DNA of 64,000 nucleotides from Coffea arabica (Eukaryota > Streptophyta > Magnoliopsida > Gentianales > Rubiaceae), in assembly GCF_036785885.1 (NCBI RefSeq), contig NC_092312.1, forward strand, positions 10,310,001 through 10,374,000. The letters are read 5' to 3'. Position 1 is the stretch's first letter. Each line of letters opens with the position of its first letter. This document shows, in pieces, positions 10,805 to 22,148 of the stretch. Position numbers and translations under genes: made by a program. The notes below the pieces were generated by a model, which saw nothing but the letters and a program-made list of their open reading frames with translations, was not told the DNA's origin and did not search any database.

Positions 10805-13800
10805 GTGGTTGTTGTTGCTATTGGTTTCTTGGTGCGGAAATTGCAGGTCCCTCAGTGACCAGACAAAAGAAATTTGATGGAATCGTGGAATTACAGATGA
10901 ATAATTTATGGACCTTATAATTAAAAGCATAATATATATATATTCAAAGTCGGTCATTTTTAGTGTCACTGTGGCTGAGGTGCAATATGTGGGTATGGTG
11001 TATGTATGAAGGAAAAGGAGGACAAGTTTTTCATTGACGAATTTCCGGTTTCCTACTATAAGAGAAGAAGTGAGAAAAGGTTTTTTTATATCCATATTTT
11101 CTTTTATTATTACGCTATCTGCATTACATTATAAATGTGGAAGTTGGTTGATGTAGTTATCCCACTTAAGTCATTCATTGATAATATGATCCATAACAAT
11201 GTTCTAACACTTGGAAAAAGTATAAACATGAAGTTCCAAGTGCCTTAGGGTTGGTTAGGTGCACAATTATTCAATTGCAGATGAAATCACAGAAGTTAAT
11301 TAAAATTTCGAGTGGTTTGACCAACTAACTACAATGCATGCCCCGATCCATCACCTCAAAGCAATTTGTCATATTGTGTCATATGGACATGTAGTGACGT
11401 CAATTAATTAAATCATTCATGCAAGGACACACATAATTTTAATCCATTTGTAGAGCCTAGTTTTGTTGATTCCAAAAAAATGGTGTGCAATTACTGGAAC
11501 TTAAGCCTGCATGAGGGTTTTGAGCTTTGTTCTCTGATTAAGTTGGTAGAAAGGTTTATTGAGGTAAAAAGAAATATTTTTTTTTTTTTTTCCATAGATA
11601 CTGGTTTTACACAAGAAAAGGGCTCATATAAACTCTATCTGTAGGACGTACAATTTATGCGAGATAGCTGTATGTAAACTATAGCCCGTAACAGGATGAC
11701 CCATCAACACAAGCAAGTGTCTTGTATTAAATCATTTCAGAGTTACTTTTAATTTGAATCCGATAGCTTTTTCTCTCTAATTTGTGGTTCAACGTCGCGG
11801 TCGTGCAGTAGTCACATGATTGTTCCATATCTACCGCGACATATCAAATGTATATTATAGTAGATAAGAGTTATCAAATATTCAAAAAAAATTTGCGTTG
11901 CAATTTTTTGTCTCACAAAAAAAATTTTTTGGTTTCATTTCCAATTTAAAATAGCGTGAGTCAGGCGAGTTTCAATCGATATGCAATTAGTCTGAGTTGA
12001 CTCGATTAGTATTGATTGAGTTAAATCGAGTCATATCGAACACAAATCCACTAGTGACTAGAAATCGGGATCAGAGTTGATACAACTCGAGTTAAGTCAA
12101 GTCGTATCAAGTATCAACTCTGTAGGTACATAATAATACGACTGGAAAATCAGCTACAACAACTCAGCCAGCATACGCCACAAAGAAAATCAGGATCCGA
12201 GTCTGAGCCTAAACACTCGACAATCGATGACGACTTTAATTTTCAGGCATAAGCACTTGGTTTAACATGTAGCCTAAGGACATAATGGCCCCCGAGTGGA
12301 AGGAAGCACGCCAGCAAGACACGTTAAGTAGGAGAAATGGCTTTTGCTTCAAAAATGCCCTTAAAAACGTGGCCCTTCCCATCATAATTTCTGAAGCATT
12401 AGGGTTAGAAGGTATTAGATTTACAAAGCATATGGAGTGTATCCTTTTTCGCTTTTATGGTAGAGTTTCACCCTCCCATCATAATTATTGCCTTGTAGTT
12501 GCCTTTTGGGAGCATAGCGCTATGAATATGTGGTGGGCTTTCTGCTCGTGTTGAGCCACTGCTGAATCCTCCAATAATTGCAAAGGAAATGTAGCTCTCC
12601 CTTCGAATGCTAACGGCAAAATATTCCATTTTCCAACTATCTAGAGGACCCTGGTTGCATGCCTTCTTACTTCTGTCCCCCCCCCCCCCCCCCCCCTCCC
12701 CTTTTTTTTTGACTAATTTCTTCCCTCCCTTTTCTTCTACTCCTTTTGCTTTATCTTTCCTTTCTTTTTTTTTTTTTTTTCTTTTCTATGGGCGTTCGTT
12801 TTGTTCTTTTCCTATTTTGTCTTATGGAGCTCACAATTACGGGGAAGCACGAGACTACACAAGACAAGATTCGGGCTTCATGAGGTAGGTAAGGTCCATT
12901 TTGTCCTAAACATGTAGAAATAGGCCATTACATACATATTCATCAATCCCCATTCGAGCTTTGCAAAAACGGTAGCCCAATGATTTTGAGAAACGAAGAA
13001 TACGTTACGGATGATTTCTTGTGCTCTTGGGCTGGTAGTATTTGTCGTTGTCACAAGAAAAGTTTATTTTTGGATTGTATTTTTCATAATTTTTTATGAA
13101 AAATATACTATAATAATTTGATATATGTGAGAAAAAAAGATAATAGAAAAATGTAATTACGAAAAACGACGTAATTTTTCGACGAAAAACAACAATTCAA
13201 ACAAGGCCTTATTTTGGGATAAAATTTTCGTTAGGGGAAAAATTGATTAAATTTTACTTTTAAGTTTTATTTATTCCAACAGATGAGTCTTGATCCAATC
13301 GTGTATCGGTAAGATTTTCCATTACAGCCTCCCTGTGCTGTTCAAATGCAGGGACTCAAAGTCCGATTTTTTTTTTTTAAGGTTTTTCAAATCCCAGGAC
13401 AAAATAACACATAATGTAAACTAGATTTGCATGCCTGGTTGTTTGCGAAAAGTGACCAAATTCTAGTAACTTTTTTTTTTTTCTGTGATTTTTATTGCCG
13501 GACAACACCTCCATTACATGTGTTGGCCGGCAGTCACAACTCGTACTTCAAAATATAGTACACAAAAAGATATTAAATCCAAGTCAACCCTGCGTTACCA
13601 TAGCAAGCGTGCATTTCTACAGATCTACTGACAACAGATCTATATAAAAATAAAAATTGGCTGATGATGTCTTGATTCAGACAATCAAATCCCTGCAAAC
13701 AGACTTTCTTAACCAGGATATAAGAGATTTATGATCCACTTTCGTTGCTGACCTCCAACAAACATTTTGTATATGTGTAGGTACATGTTGTTTTAGAGGA

Positions 13801-16277
13801 CAAGTATCCTCTTCATTTCATTTAGGGGACATAGGAAGGAAGGATCCTCCCCTTAAAACCTTCCATTCACCCCTTAGATGATGATGACACCCCATCAGTC
13901 ACCTGTCTACCCTTGTTGCAAATAATTCATAATGAGCAGCACTTTTGCCAAACCATCGTTCCACTTAAGCTTTTACATGGCTCTGTCACTTAACAATGGT
14001 CTAATGAAATAATTTATCAGCACCTTGATTTGATGTCTACTCCACAACATCACATCTAGAAAACCATATACAGTTCGAAGTGGATAACATCTAGCCTTCT
14101 ATTGTTGTATAGAAAATGGCGAGATGTCATATTGTCATGTCACTCACTAGAATAGGTAAACAGAGAATCCTCCATTTACCCCCTAAACGGAGGGGAACTC
14201 TGTCCTCTTTTAGTTAAAGAGAATAAACCAGCAGTGCCACTCGCTGAAAAGGTGTATAGAAAATCCTACATTTACCCCCACAGACGAAAAGGATGTATAT
14301 CATCTTCAAGTAAAGAAAATCAGGGAAAGAATCAACCATGATCTCACCTATTAAGCTTATACAATGAAACAGCAGATACAGAATCTGATCACCTAGATCA
14401 CAAATCCATGCTTCCTTTTCCAATATGCTATCATCACACAGATCAAAGTTTACTAGTAAACCAACGTCACATCATCAATCGGAAAACCAGCAACATGAAA
14501 GCAATTGTCACTGGTACAAGAAACGGCTAATGAAAATTGTTTGAACAGAGCGTCATCACCTCTATCAAGGCAAAAATGAAATTGCAGATGCCAAAAAGCC
14601 GAGGGGAGAAGATACCAGATCAGGTTAGGACTACAAAAATAAGCAAGGATGATACGACAAAGTAGCATACCAAAGAGAAGTTCCCGCCAAAAAAAAAGAA
14701 AAAGAAACGTAATACAATGAAAGAAAGCAGTACAAGACAACATAAGGAGCATTTTTACACAACTTCAATTCAGTTCTCTTGGAAGCTGACCACTGTAGAT
14801 GAGTACAATAAGTGAAAATCGAAATGTGACCTGTAATTCTCCACTAAAATACAGGACGAGGTCTCCTAACCTCTATTAACAATAGAATATTGAAAGAGTA
14901 AGCAATAATTTTTTAAGAGCTCTAGTGGACATTTTCAAATTAATTGGTCATATCAAGGATTCCCCCGTGAACAAAATATCTTATACCGATTAGATTAATC
15001 CCTGAACTCTTAAAGGCTCGATAGAAAACAAATACAGCTACACCGTCTACAAGGCAAAACTCTGAGCTTTAAGGTGGGATTGTCTTGATGCCAAGATATT
15101 GCCTGACCTAACTAGTGACCGTAAACTTCCTAGAAAGTAGTCGATATCCATCCTATTATATTGTCCAAATCTAGTTGATTCCTTTATTTAGGACCCAATC
15201 AGAGCTAATGCTAGTAAACATGACCAAACATTCAAAACCAGCAGAATAGGTTAGTAAATGCTCTGTACCAACAGGCATTGGCAATACATTCGACTAGAGA
15301 TAGACCCCTCGTGCTTATTCTTGGAAGCTTCATTCTTGTTTTACCAATCCAATGAAGAAGTAATAAAGCTGCCTACCATTATTCGTCACATTGCTTTCCA
15401 CATTTTTTTCCCCTAACTAAGCAACATTTAATGAATGACACGTAATTTCAGCAATAAAATGGCAGTGACAACCCCAACACTGAAAAAATAGGGAGCAAGA
15501 ACTGAGAAGCAAACGAGGGATTTACAAACCCAAATATAATCCCCTTGTCAAACAACACCAATAATCACAAGTCATCAATTTTTAGCAACTTTTCTAAGTT
15601 GCTTAGAAAAAAGAGGCTACCATCGTAATTTCAATCCAGTTCAAATTTTCATATAACGACGAGAGAGCCCTAGGATTGCACTAAACCAATTCAATCAGTA
15701 TCTATATACATTCAACAATAAAGTCAAATTCAGGCACTGAAATAGTCTTAAACTCCGTTACAAAATGATGGGACCATGAGTGGCACAAATGTCTCCACTC
15801 TACTAACTTGTCAAGGCATGCACATACTGGTACCAACACAAGTTGAAGGAAGAATAATTTTCGACTAACAGCCAAAGAGAAAGGAACCATCCATGAATTT
15901 CCAATATCAGAGCTAAAAGAAAATACAAGGAAAATTGGATACCATCCTTTTTATTGGAAAAATATACAACAAAAGAACAAGATTTTCAAGGAAAAACCTA
16001 AATCTTTTGTACAAATAAGGAAAAAGAAACAAACAGTAGTATCGACCAAAAATAGTAAACCTAGACAAATTAGCCAGCCCGACCCGACCGTCCACCCACC
16101 CAAAACAACCCAACCACCTCCCCCTCCCCAAAAGGAAGAAAGAAAAAAGAAGTGTGACTAACCTCTAATAGAAACTTGAATTTTCCCAAATTCATCATAG
16201 TTACCCACCATATCATAATCACCAAAAAACTTCACGTTTCACCTCCAACCCCTAAAAAGTAAATTGGACTTTCCAAT
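10418..16277. other. Long gene-free interval with low-complexity tracts
   Basis: No protein family is recognised in about 5.8 kb. It holds a TCATTA/ATT microsatellite (about 10773-10804) and a palindromic segment at 12072-12122. A run of 20 C with a T-rich pyrimidine tract lies from about 12676, followed by a degenerate MITE near 13065-13212 and a 13-bp hairpin at 13496-13532. Two related AATCCTCCATTTACCCCC-type segments lie near 14165 and 14258. The right end probably includes the 3' untranslated region of the PUB8-type gene. Confidence 0.5.
13496..13532. repeat. GC-rich hairpin, 13-bp arms
   Basis: The arms TGCCGGACAACAC (13496-13508) and GTGTTGGCCGGCA (13520-13532) pair with one mismatch around an 11-nt loop. 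The hairpin follows a T-run in otherwise AT-rich DNA. It could be the remnant of a transposon end. No transcript role can be shown. Confidence 0.6.
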
Positions 16278-17384
16278 TCAGCTAAGATTTCTTCTATTCT
16301 TCCCTTGCAGTACTTGGATCAAATTTTTTGCATTTCTTCTCACCTTCTCATTATCATCTTCCAACAACCCCAAACAAATCTCAAAAATGCCTTCTCTTAA
16401 AACTTCCAAACACATTCTTTCACTACAACTACACAACAAATTTATAGTCAAAAGCCCATATTGTACCCCTCTTGAACTCCCATTTTTCAATACAAAAATC
16501 AAAATTTCCAAAAACCCATCATAGTCTAGCATTTCTTTTCTGCCCTCTGCACATTTTGCCAGCAAGCCCAAAACTTCCACGGCCCGCTCTAGTCCCGAAC
16601 TCGCATTTTGGATTAGTATCGGAACGGCCCGATTCTCCACGGCCCGAACCCGATTATCAGCGAAGGAGCAGAGGGTGAACAGAGCTGTGGCGGCCTCTTT
16701 TCTCTCCCTTCCATTCCCGGCCCGGAGAAGCCCGACTAGGCCCGAAATGGCTTTCGGGTACGCCCCGATTGTGGCCTTGTTGACTTCCACCACCGCGAGG
16801 CTGGTCAACACCGTAGCTGCCACAGCACGGGAGTCACCGTAGCCAGAGCGAACAGCGGCGACTAATTTTCCGACAACCCCTTCGGCGACGAGCCCGACTT
16901 TGTTATCGTCATCCAAGCTCAAGTTAAGCAGCAAATGGAGGGCTTTTGCTTGGAGCGAGGTGTCGTCGGCGTTGACGCAGTTCAAAACAGCTGACACAGC
17001 TCCGGACTCAGTCAGTCGGCGGCGAATTGAGGAATCCCGTTTACAGAGGCGACCCAGCTGGTCGAGCGAGTCGAGCTTGCAGACCAGATGAGAAGAAACG
17101 GAGACGATGGTTTGGATTAAGGAATTCGGGTCCGGGTTGGCATGGGGTTGGGGGAGAGGGACGAGGGTATAACTGGAAATTAAGCTCCGAAGGGCGTGGT
17201 TGGGGATGAGGGAAGGTGGCTCGGAGAGGGGTAGTTTAGTAATCGGACATGTACGATGGCCGGCGTCAAGCCACCGTTGGATTGAGGAGCGATCAAAGGT
17301 ATGGCCCGATGAGAGAATAACCGGGTCAGACATTATCTCGAGGGAAATGGGGCATTTAAAGTCGTCCGGAAACTGGGTTGCCAT
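16278..17384 (-). CDS. PUB8: U-box domain-containing protein 8-like E3 ubiquitin ligase
   Basis: A single uninterrupted exon encodes 368 residues. The N-terminus (residues ~6-80) is a U-box: FKCPISLEIMSDPVILSSGH, then TFDRSSIQRWL and CPITKLPL. U-boxes recruit E2 enzymes without zinc. From about residue 125 to the end there are Leu/Ala-rich ARM repeats (for example LHLLLNLSLDDDNKVGLV and RKEAATALFTLCSFADNR) that bind substrates. Segment order and length match Arabidopsis PUB8 (about 370 residues), including SLAVVEVNKATIGAYP and SGLERAVEVLGLL. The protein is expected to act in the cytosol or nucleus as an E3 ligase; its substrates are not known from the sequence. The start is an ATG directly before the U-box, and upstream DNA is pyrimidine-rich leader-like. 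The GC content is clearly above that of the surroundings, as usual for intronless PUB genes. No lesion is seen. Confidence 0.95.
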   Translation of the reverse strand: MATQFPDDFKCPISLEIMSDPVILSSGHTFDRSSIQRWLDAGHRTCPITKLPLSEPPSLIPNHALRSLISSYTLVPLPQPHANPDPNSLIQTIVSVSSHLVCKLDSLDQLGRLCKRDSSIRRRLTESGAVSAVLNCVNADDTSLQAKALHLLLNLSLDDDNKVGLVAEGVVGKLVAAVRSGYGDSRAVAATVLTSLAVVEVNKATIGAYPKAISGLVGLLRAGNGRERKEAATALFTLCSFADNRVRAVENRAVPILIQNASSGLERAVEVLGLLAKCAEGRKEMLDYDGFLEILIFVLKNGSSRGVQYGLLTINLLCSCSERMCLEVLREGIFEICLGLLEDDNEKVRRNAKNLIQVLQGKNRRNLS

Positions 17385-19366
17385 TTTTCTTTGCTCTCAA
17401 ATCTTTTACCACCCCTCCCTCTCTCACCCAATCACTCAGTCTGCATATATCTGCGGTGTTTTCGAGTGTAAATGGTGCGTGTACTGTGTGTACTATGTGA
17501 CACGGTGTGTGTGGAGGTGAGAGAGAGGGTTTATGAGGTTTAGTTCTAAGCTGGGGAAGTGCGAGTGCGACGCAAGTGAGGATTAATATGAGGTTGAGAA
17601 GTTTGAGTTTGGGACACTGTCATATGTTGCAAGATGACAATCTTGCCCCTCATGAGAATGACATTTGAAAAAAAAAAGTTTTTCTTTTTTGGTCGACACG
17701 CTCGTTGAGTGTGTTTGGATAGGAGATTATATATTTTACCATTTGTGATGTGAGAGCAAGCAAGTGGTTTTATAAAAAGAGAATTCTACTTGAATGAAAA
17801 TACAACTTATAGGGCAGTCACCAAAAAAAAAAAAAAAAAAATGGTTAGCTTTCTAATTTTAAGAGTACTTGTGTTTGTGTCTATCATTCAGATATATCTA
17901 GCTTTTTAAAGTTGTTGTTTAGTATAGATGAATTATTTGATAAAAGATTTTAGTAGCATGCTAGATATTCTATTAGTTATGAGTTCTTATATTTGTATCT
18001 ATCATTTAAATATATCAAGTTTTTAAAGTTGTTTAGTATAGATGAACTCTTTGATAAAAGATTTTAGTAGGACGGTAGATATTCTAATAGTTATAGACAT
18101 ATATAAAACTTCTTTAACTATTATTTGTATTGCTTGACATTTTAAATACTCATGAAATTGTCTAAAAAGCGGGATTTAAAATATAAACACAACAAACAAC
18201 GATGAGATATAGGATAATAATAGAGTTTAGAAAATTAGTGATCTAAGAATAATGTGTAACTTTAAAATTCAAAAAAAAAATAATAATGTTTAAATTAATT
18301 CAAAAATGTGATTTTAAAAAAAATTATTTTCCCTTGTAGGGTCACGAATAACTACCTACATAAATTAGGCCAATAGATGCTAAACCACAATTAATTCAAC
18401 ATCCTACCTGCCTAGCTTAAATTAAGGGTAGAAGAGTTTTTTTTATGTTTTTGTTTAAGTAGGACTTCAAACCTCTCAAGGGGATAGGGAGAGAGAGTGT
18501 GTGTCGGAGTTGAATCAAAAAATCTCATTTTTCATTTGATTGATGTCTTTACTATTTAATTGAGTGCTAAGATAGAGCTTGAATTGCCAAGTTTTAGAGT
18601 TCCTGTGCGTTATATCAACGTAATATATGTAAGATAAAACAGTAATTAAAAAATACGTCGAAAGAATTTTTCAAAAAAAAAAAACTGAGAGTCCAAATAA
18701 GGATAAAACTTTCATTCTAAAGACATTTAGATTTGAAATATATGGACCAAACCTTTTACGCATGCCAGTCAAATGAAGTATTCTCATATTTGATTGGGAT
18801 TATTTAAATTAAACCCTCCTAGTGCACATATAAAATAAACCAATGCCTGCCAAACAATGGCATGGAATTCAAAGGTGAGAATGGAAGTTGCTTAACTAAC
18901 TAGCCAAGATAGGTGGTTGTTATACTTGTTAAGTTTGAAGAACAGATAACTAAAAAAGTAAACAACCATCATAATATTACCAATTAGAGGAGACATTTGA
19001 TATGATATAAAAGAAAAGTCGACGACTGAAGGAGATCAGAATAAAGGTAAAGCTATCAATATAATTAATGTTTAAAATGGGGTACTTTGGAAACATCAAA
19101 TAAGTACTAAGTTGAAGAGTTCAACGTAATACTACTACCATTCACAATTGACTAAGAAAAGTTATTAACTAAAACTTGACAAAGGAAAAGCTTGACGAGA
19201 AGTTTGAAACTGTAGTTTATATTGCAACAACATGTATTTTTTTTAAATATATACTACTGCATTATAAATCAAGAAGGAAAAAAGAAAAGGAAAGAGCTGC
19301 AAAGGCGAGTCTTTTTCTTTCTCTTTCTTTTTCTATTATATTAGCATGATGTTTTCGATAGACTTA
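17385..19366. other. Upstream and intergenic DNA of the PUB8-type gene
   Basis: No gene was recognised apart from the tandem duplication inside it. The first ~200 bp, adjacent to the PUB8-type ATG, are CT-rich on the coding strand's complement and probably contain its leader and promoter. No convincing TATA box was chosen. A TGTTTGGATAGGAGATTAT segment near 17710 resembles the end of a MITE seen again at 34119. Confidence 0.45.
17863..18094. repeat. Tandem duplication of a ~115-bp unit
   Basis: Units 17863-17980 and 17981-18094 share TTTTTAAAGTTGT, TTTAGTATAGATGAA and TTTGATAAAAGATTTTAG and end in TTAGTTAT/ATAGTTAT. Small indels separate them. The function is unknown and the stretch is AT-rich and non-coding. 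Confidence 0.75.
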
Positions 19367-20563
19367 GGGGCGCTTGGTTCAAACTTAGGAATTGGAATTG
19401 GAATTGTAATTGGAATCATACAAAAAAAACTTAGTATGGGTTTTGGTTTTGGACAAAAATATGATTACAAATGAGGGTGCTTGGTAAATATTGGTAAGGA
19501 ATGAGTATCAAATTTAATAATCAATTTTTTACCTTTAATTTTTTTTTTCTTTTCATATCTTTCTTCTTTCTCATTCAAATGCTTATCCCACATACCCATC
19601 CACCATATAAATATAAATATATATATATATATTCATATATAAATATAAATATAAATATTTTGTTTAAAATATATTTATTTATATGTATTTATATAAATTT
19701 ATAAATATGTTTATTTCAATTTTGTTTTATAATATGTATATTAATATATATTAATATGTATATTTCAATTATGTATATTAATATGTATATTATATATATT
19801 ATATCAATTGAAATAAATATTATATATTTATATATAAATATTTTTGTTTAAAATATATTTATATATATTTATATTTATATTTATATTTATATATTTATTT
19901 ATAAATATATAAATAAATATATAAATATATTTATTTCATTTTATTTTATAATATGTATATTAACATATATTAATATGTATATTTCAATTAATAATTATAA
20001 TTTATTATATATAAAAATTATATTCATATTAATATGTATATTAATATTAATGTGTATGTTATATATATATTATATCAATTGAAATAAATATATATTTATA
20101 TATAAATATTAATATTTTGTTTCAAATATATTTATATAAATTTATATATATATTTATATAAACATATAAATATATATTTCAAATTTGTTTTATAATATGT
20201 ATATTAATATATGTTAATATATATTTATAAATTATATTTATATTATATATATATATATTAATATACATATTCTAAAACAAATTTGAAATAAAAAATATTA
20301 TATATATAAATAAATAAATATTAATATATAGAAACAGAGCTAGTATATATTTTTAGAAAAATCCCAAAAATAATTTTTTTTAAAAAAAAAAATTTTGGAA
20401 TCAAATGTGGGATTCATCAAAACCCTCCAATCTAGTTGGGGATTGAGAGTGACTGATTTTTCATGATTCATTCCAAGATTTCAAAACCCATACCCATTAG
20501 CGAAGCAATAATTCTGGGGCTCAATCTAATTCTTGATTCCTATACCCTCCAACCAAGCACCCC
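19367..20563. mobile_element. PIF/Harbinger-type (Tourist-like) element with AT-rich core
   Basis: The left end GGGGCGCTTGGTTCAAAC and the right end, reverse-complemented, GGGGTGCTTGGTTGGAGG form inverted repeats. They are bounded by a TTA target duplication (19364-19366 and 20564-20566). A TTA target and GGGxxxTTGGTT ends are typical of PIF/Harbinger and Tourist MITEs. The outer ~130-220 bp on each side are ordinary sequence. The core (about 19590-20340) is almost pure A/T and contains at least three imperfect copies of a ~200-300-bp unit with TTTTGTTTAAAATATATTTA and TTTTATAATATGTATATTAA. No transposase is present. Confidence 0.8.
19590..20340. repeat. AT-only satellite-like core inside the Harbinger-type element
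   Basis: The stretch is nearly all A and T. TTTTATAATATGTATATTAA or a close variant recurs near 19725, 19950 and 20190, and TTTAAAATATATTTA variants near 19663, 19850 and 20120. The 3' edge carries an inverted copy (AATATACATATTCTAAAACA). This indicates unit amplification within the transposon. Confidence 0.7.
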
Positions 20564-21719
20564 TTAATAGTTTTGGAAATAGTGGGGTCCTTTTCTTGCA
20601 GGGGTAATTTTGTAAAAGGATTCACTTTCTTAACTTTTTCATCAATGCCAACAAAAGCCAGATTTTGTGGATAGGATTGCATAAGGATAATTCTGGAAGT
20701 AAGCTTAAATTTCTTCCGTTTTAAACTTGGTACCAAGAGCTGTTGCGGTTACTGAAATTACAAGAATAGCCTTATAGTGTCAGAAGAAACCTTGGCCGGT
20801 CACGACTCCAGCGTTCACTTGGAAAATGACATGGAAATTTCTCAAAACATAAGTACTGGATGAGCTATGAGGGTGTTTCTCAACCTTTTTAGTATTTTGA
20901 TATTTTTGGACCATTTTCAGCTTCGACCAATTTCCCACCACTCAATAAGTTAGTTGAAAAATAAGATTCAATTTCTTTTTTCAAAAATATGTTAGTTTTT
21001 AACTCTCATTTTTTAAATATTTTTGTTCCTTATTTCCTTTTCCATTAAAGTAGGCATAGTAATTATGGAAATCAAGAGAGAGAGGACAGTTAACTATTAT
21101 ACGAAGACTAAAACAAAAAAAAAAAAAGAAAAAGAAAAACTCCAATCGTTGTTGAGTTCAGCTATATTCAAAATTATATTGTTTACTTTTTGCAGTATAT
21201 CTTTCTCTTCTCCTGCTCCTTTGAGAAGTGGGTTAGGGATGAAACAAACACAATAATATGTTTGTCACGTTAGGAAAAAGGATACAGTTAACTCTCATAA
21301 TTTTTCTTAAAATAAAAAAAAATTTAAGTGAAAGGTTTTGAATTCAAAACTCTTATTTATAATTTCTTTTCTCTTACCATCCAATCCAATCCTTCTCCGG
21401 TTAACTCACATCTTGGTGAATATTGACTCCTTGCTTAATCATCTTCTATTCCTTTAAAAGAAGATTCCTATTTTCTTTTTTCTCCTAGAAAAAGAAAAGG
21501 AACTACTTTTTCACGCTGAGATGATCTGAACAAAAGTGTTCAGACAATTCAAAATTTCACTGTCCATTCGCCCACGTATGTGATCACTCTTACGTAAATA
21601 TCAATTTTATCCTTTGAGAATATAATTGATGCTGCACTTTTGGATATTCGTTCCTTTGCTCACAGCGCTAATATCTTTGACTTTTGGGAGTATTAGTACT
21701 AGTTTGCACTGTCAAAAAA

Positions 21720-22148
21720 GGGATAATTTCTTGTACCTCCTCTAAGGTTTGTCATAATTACAAAGACCTCCTTTCAGGCTTGGAAAAGGAGCAGAGTGAT
21801 ACTGGTGAAGACAGAAAATTGAGAGAGAACTTGGAGTAAAGTGATGGTGATGGTGGGAAAATTATAAGAAAAGATTGAAAAAGGAGGGCTAGGTAATCGT
21901 GGTTATAGAGAGAGTTGAGAGGATACAAATTGGGAAAAAAGGGCAGGCAAAAAAGGTATTGGTGGCAAGGATGAAGATGAAAAGTGACTCTTTTTCTTCA
22001 AGTATTTTTGGTTTAAGTATTATGTCAAGGACTCAAGGTATTGTAGCCATTTTGTATTCGTATGGAAAGTAAGTGGTATTTCTCAAACTTGAGGGGAAGA
22101 CTCTTGTAATTATGATAAATCTTAAGGAAGGTATGTGGAATTTATCCT
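21720..22148. mobile_element. Mutator-like non-autonomous element, copy B
   Basis: The left end is GGGATAATTTCTTGTACCTC and the right end, reverse-complemented, is AGGATAAATTCCACATACCT. The ends match copies A and C over ~80 bp. Flanking 9-mers (GTCAAAAAA and GTCTGAAGA) agree at six of nine positions, so the target duplication is decayed or doubtful. The ~250-bp purine-rich interior has no recognisable reading frame. Confidence 0.6.

Noticed and set aside
12607-12888. Pro/Phe-rich open frame across the C20 and T runs
   Set aside because: Product of homopolymers only.
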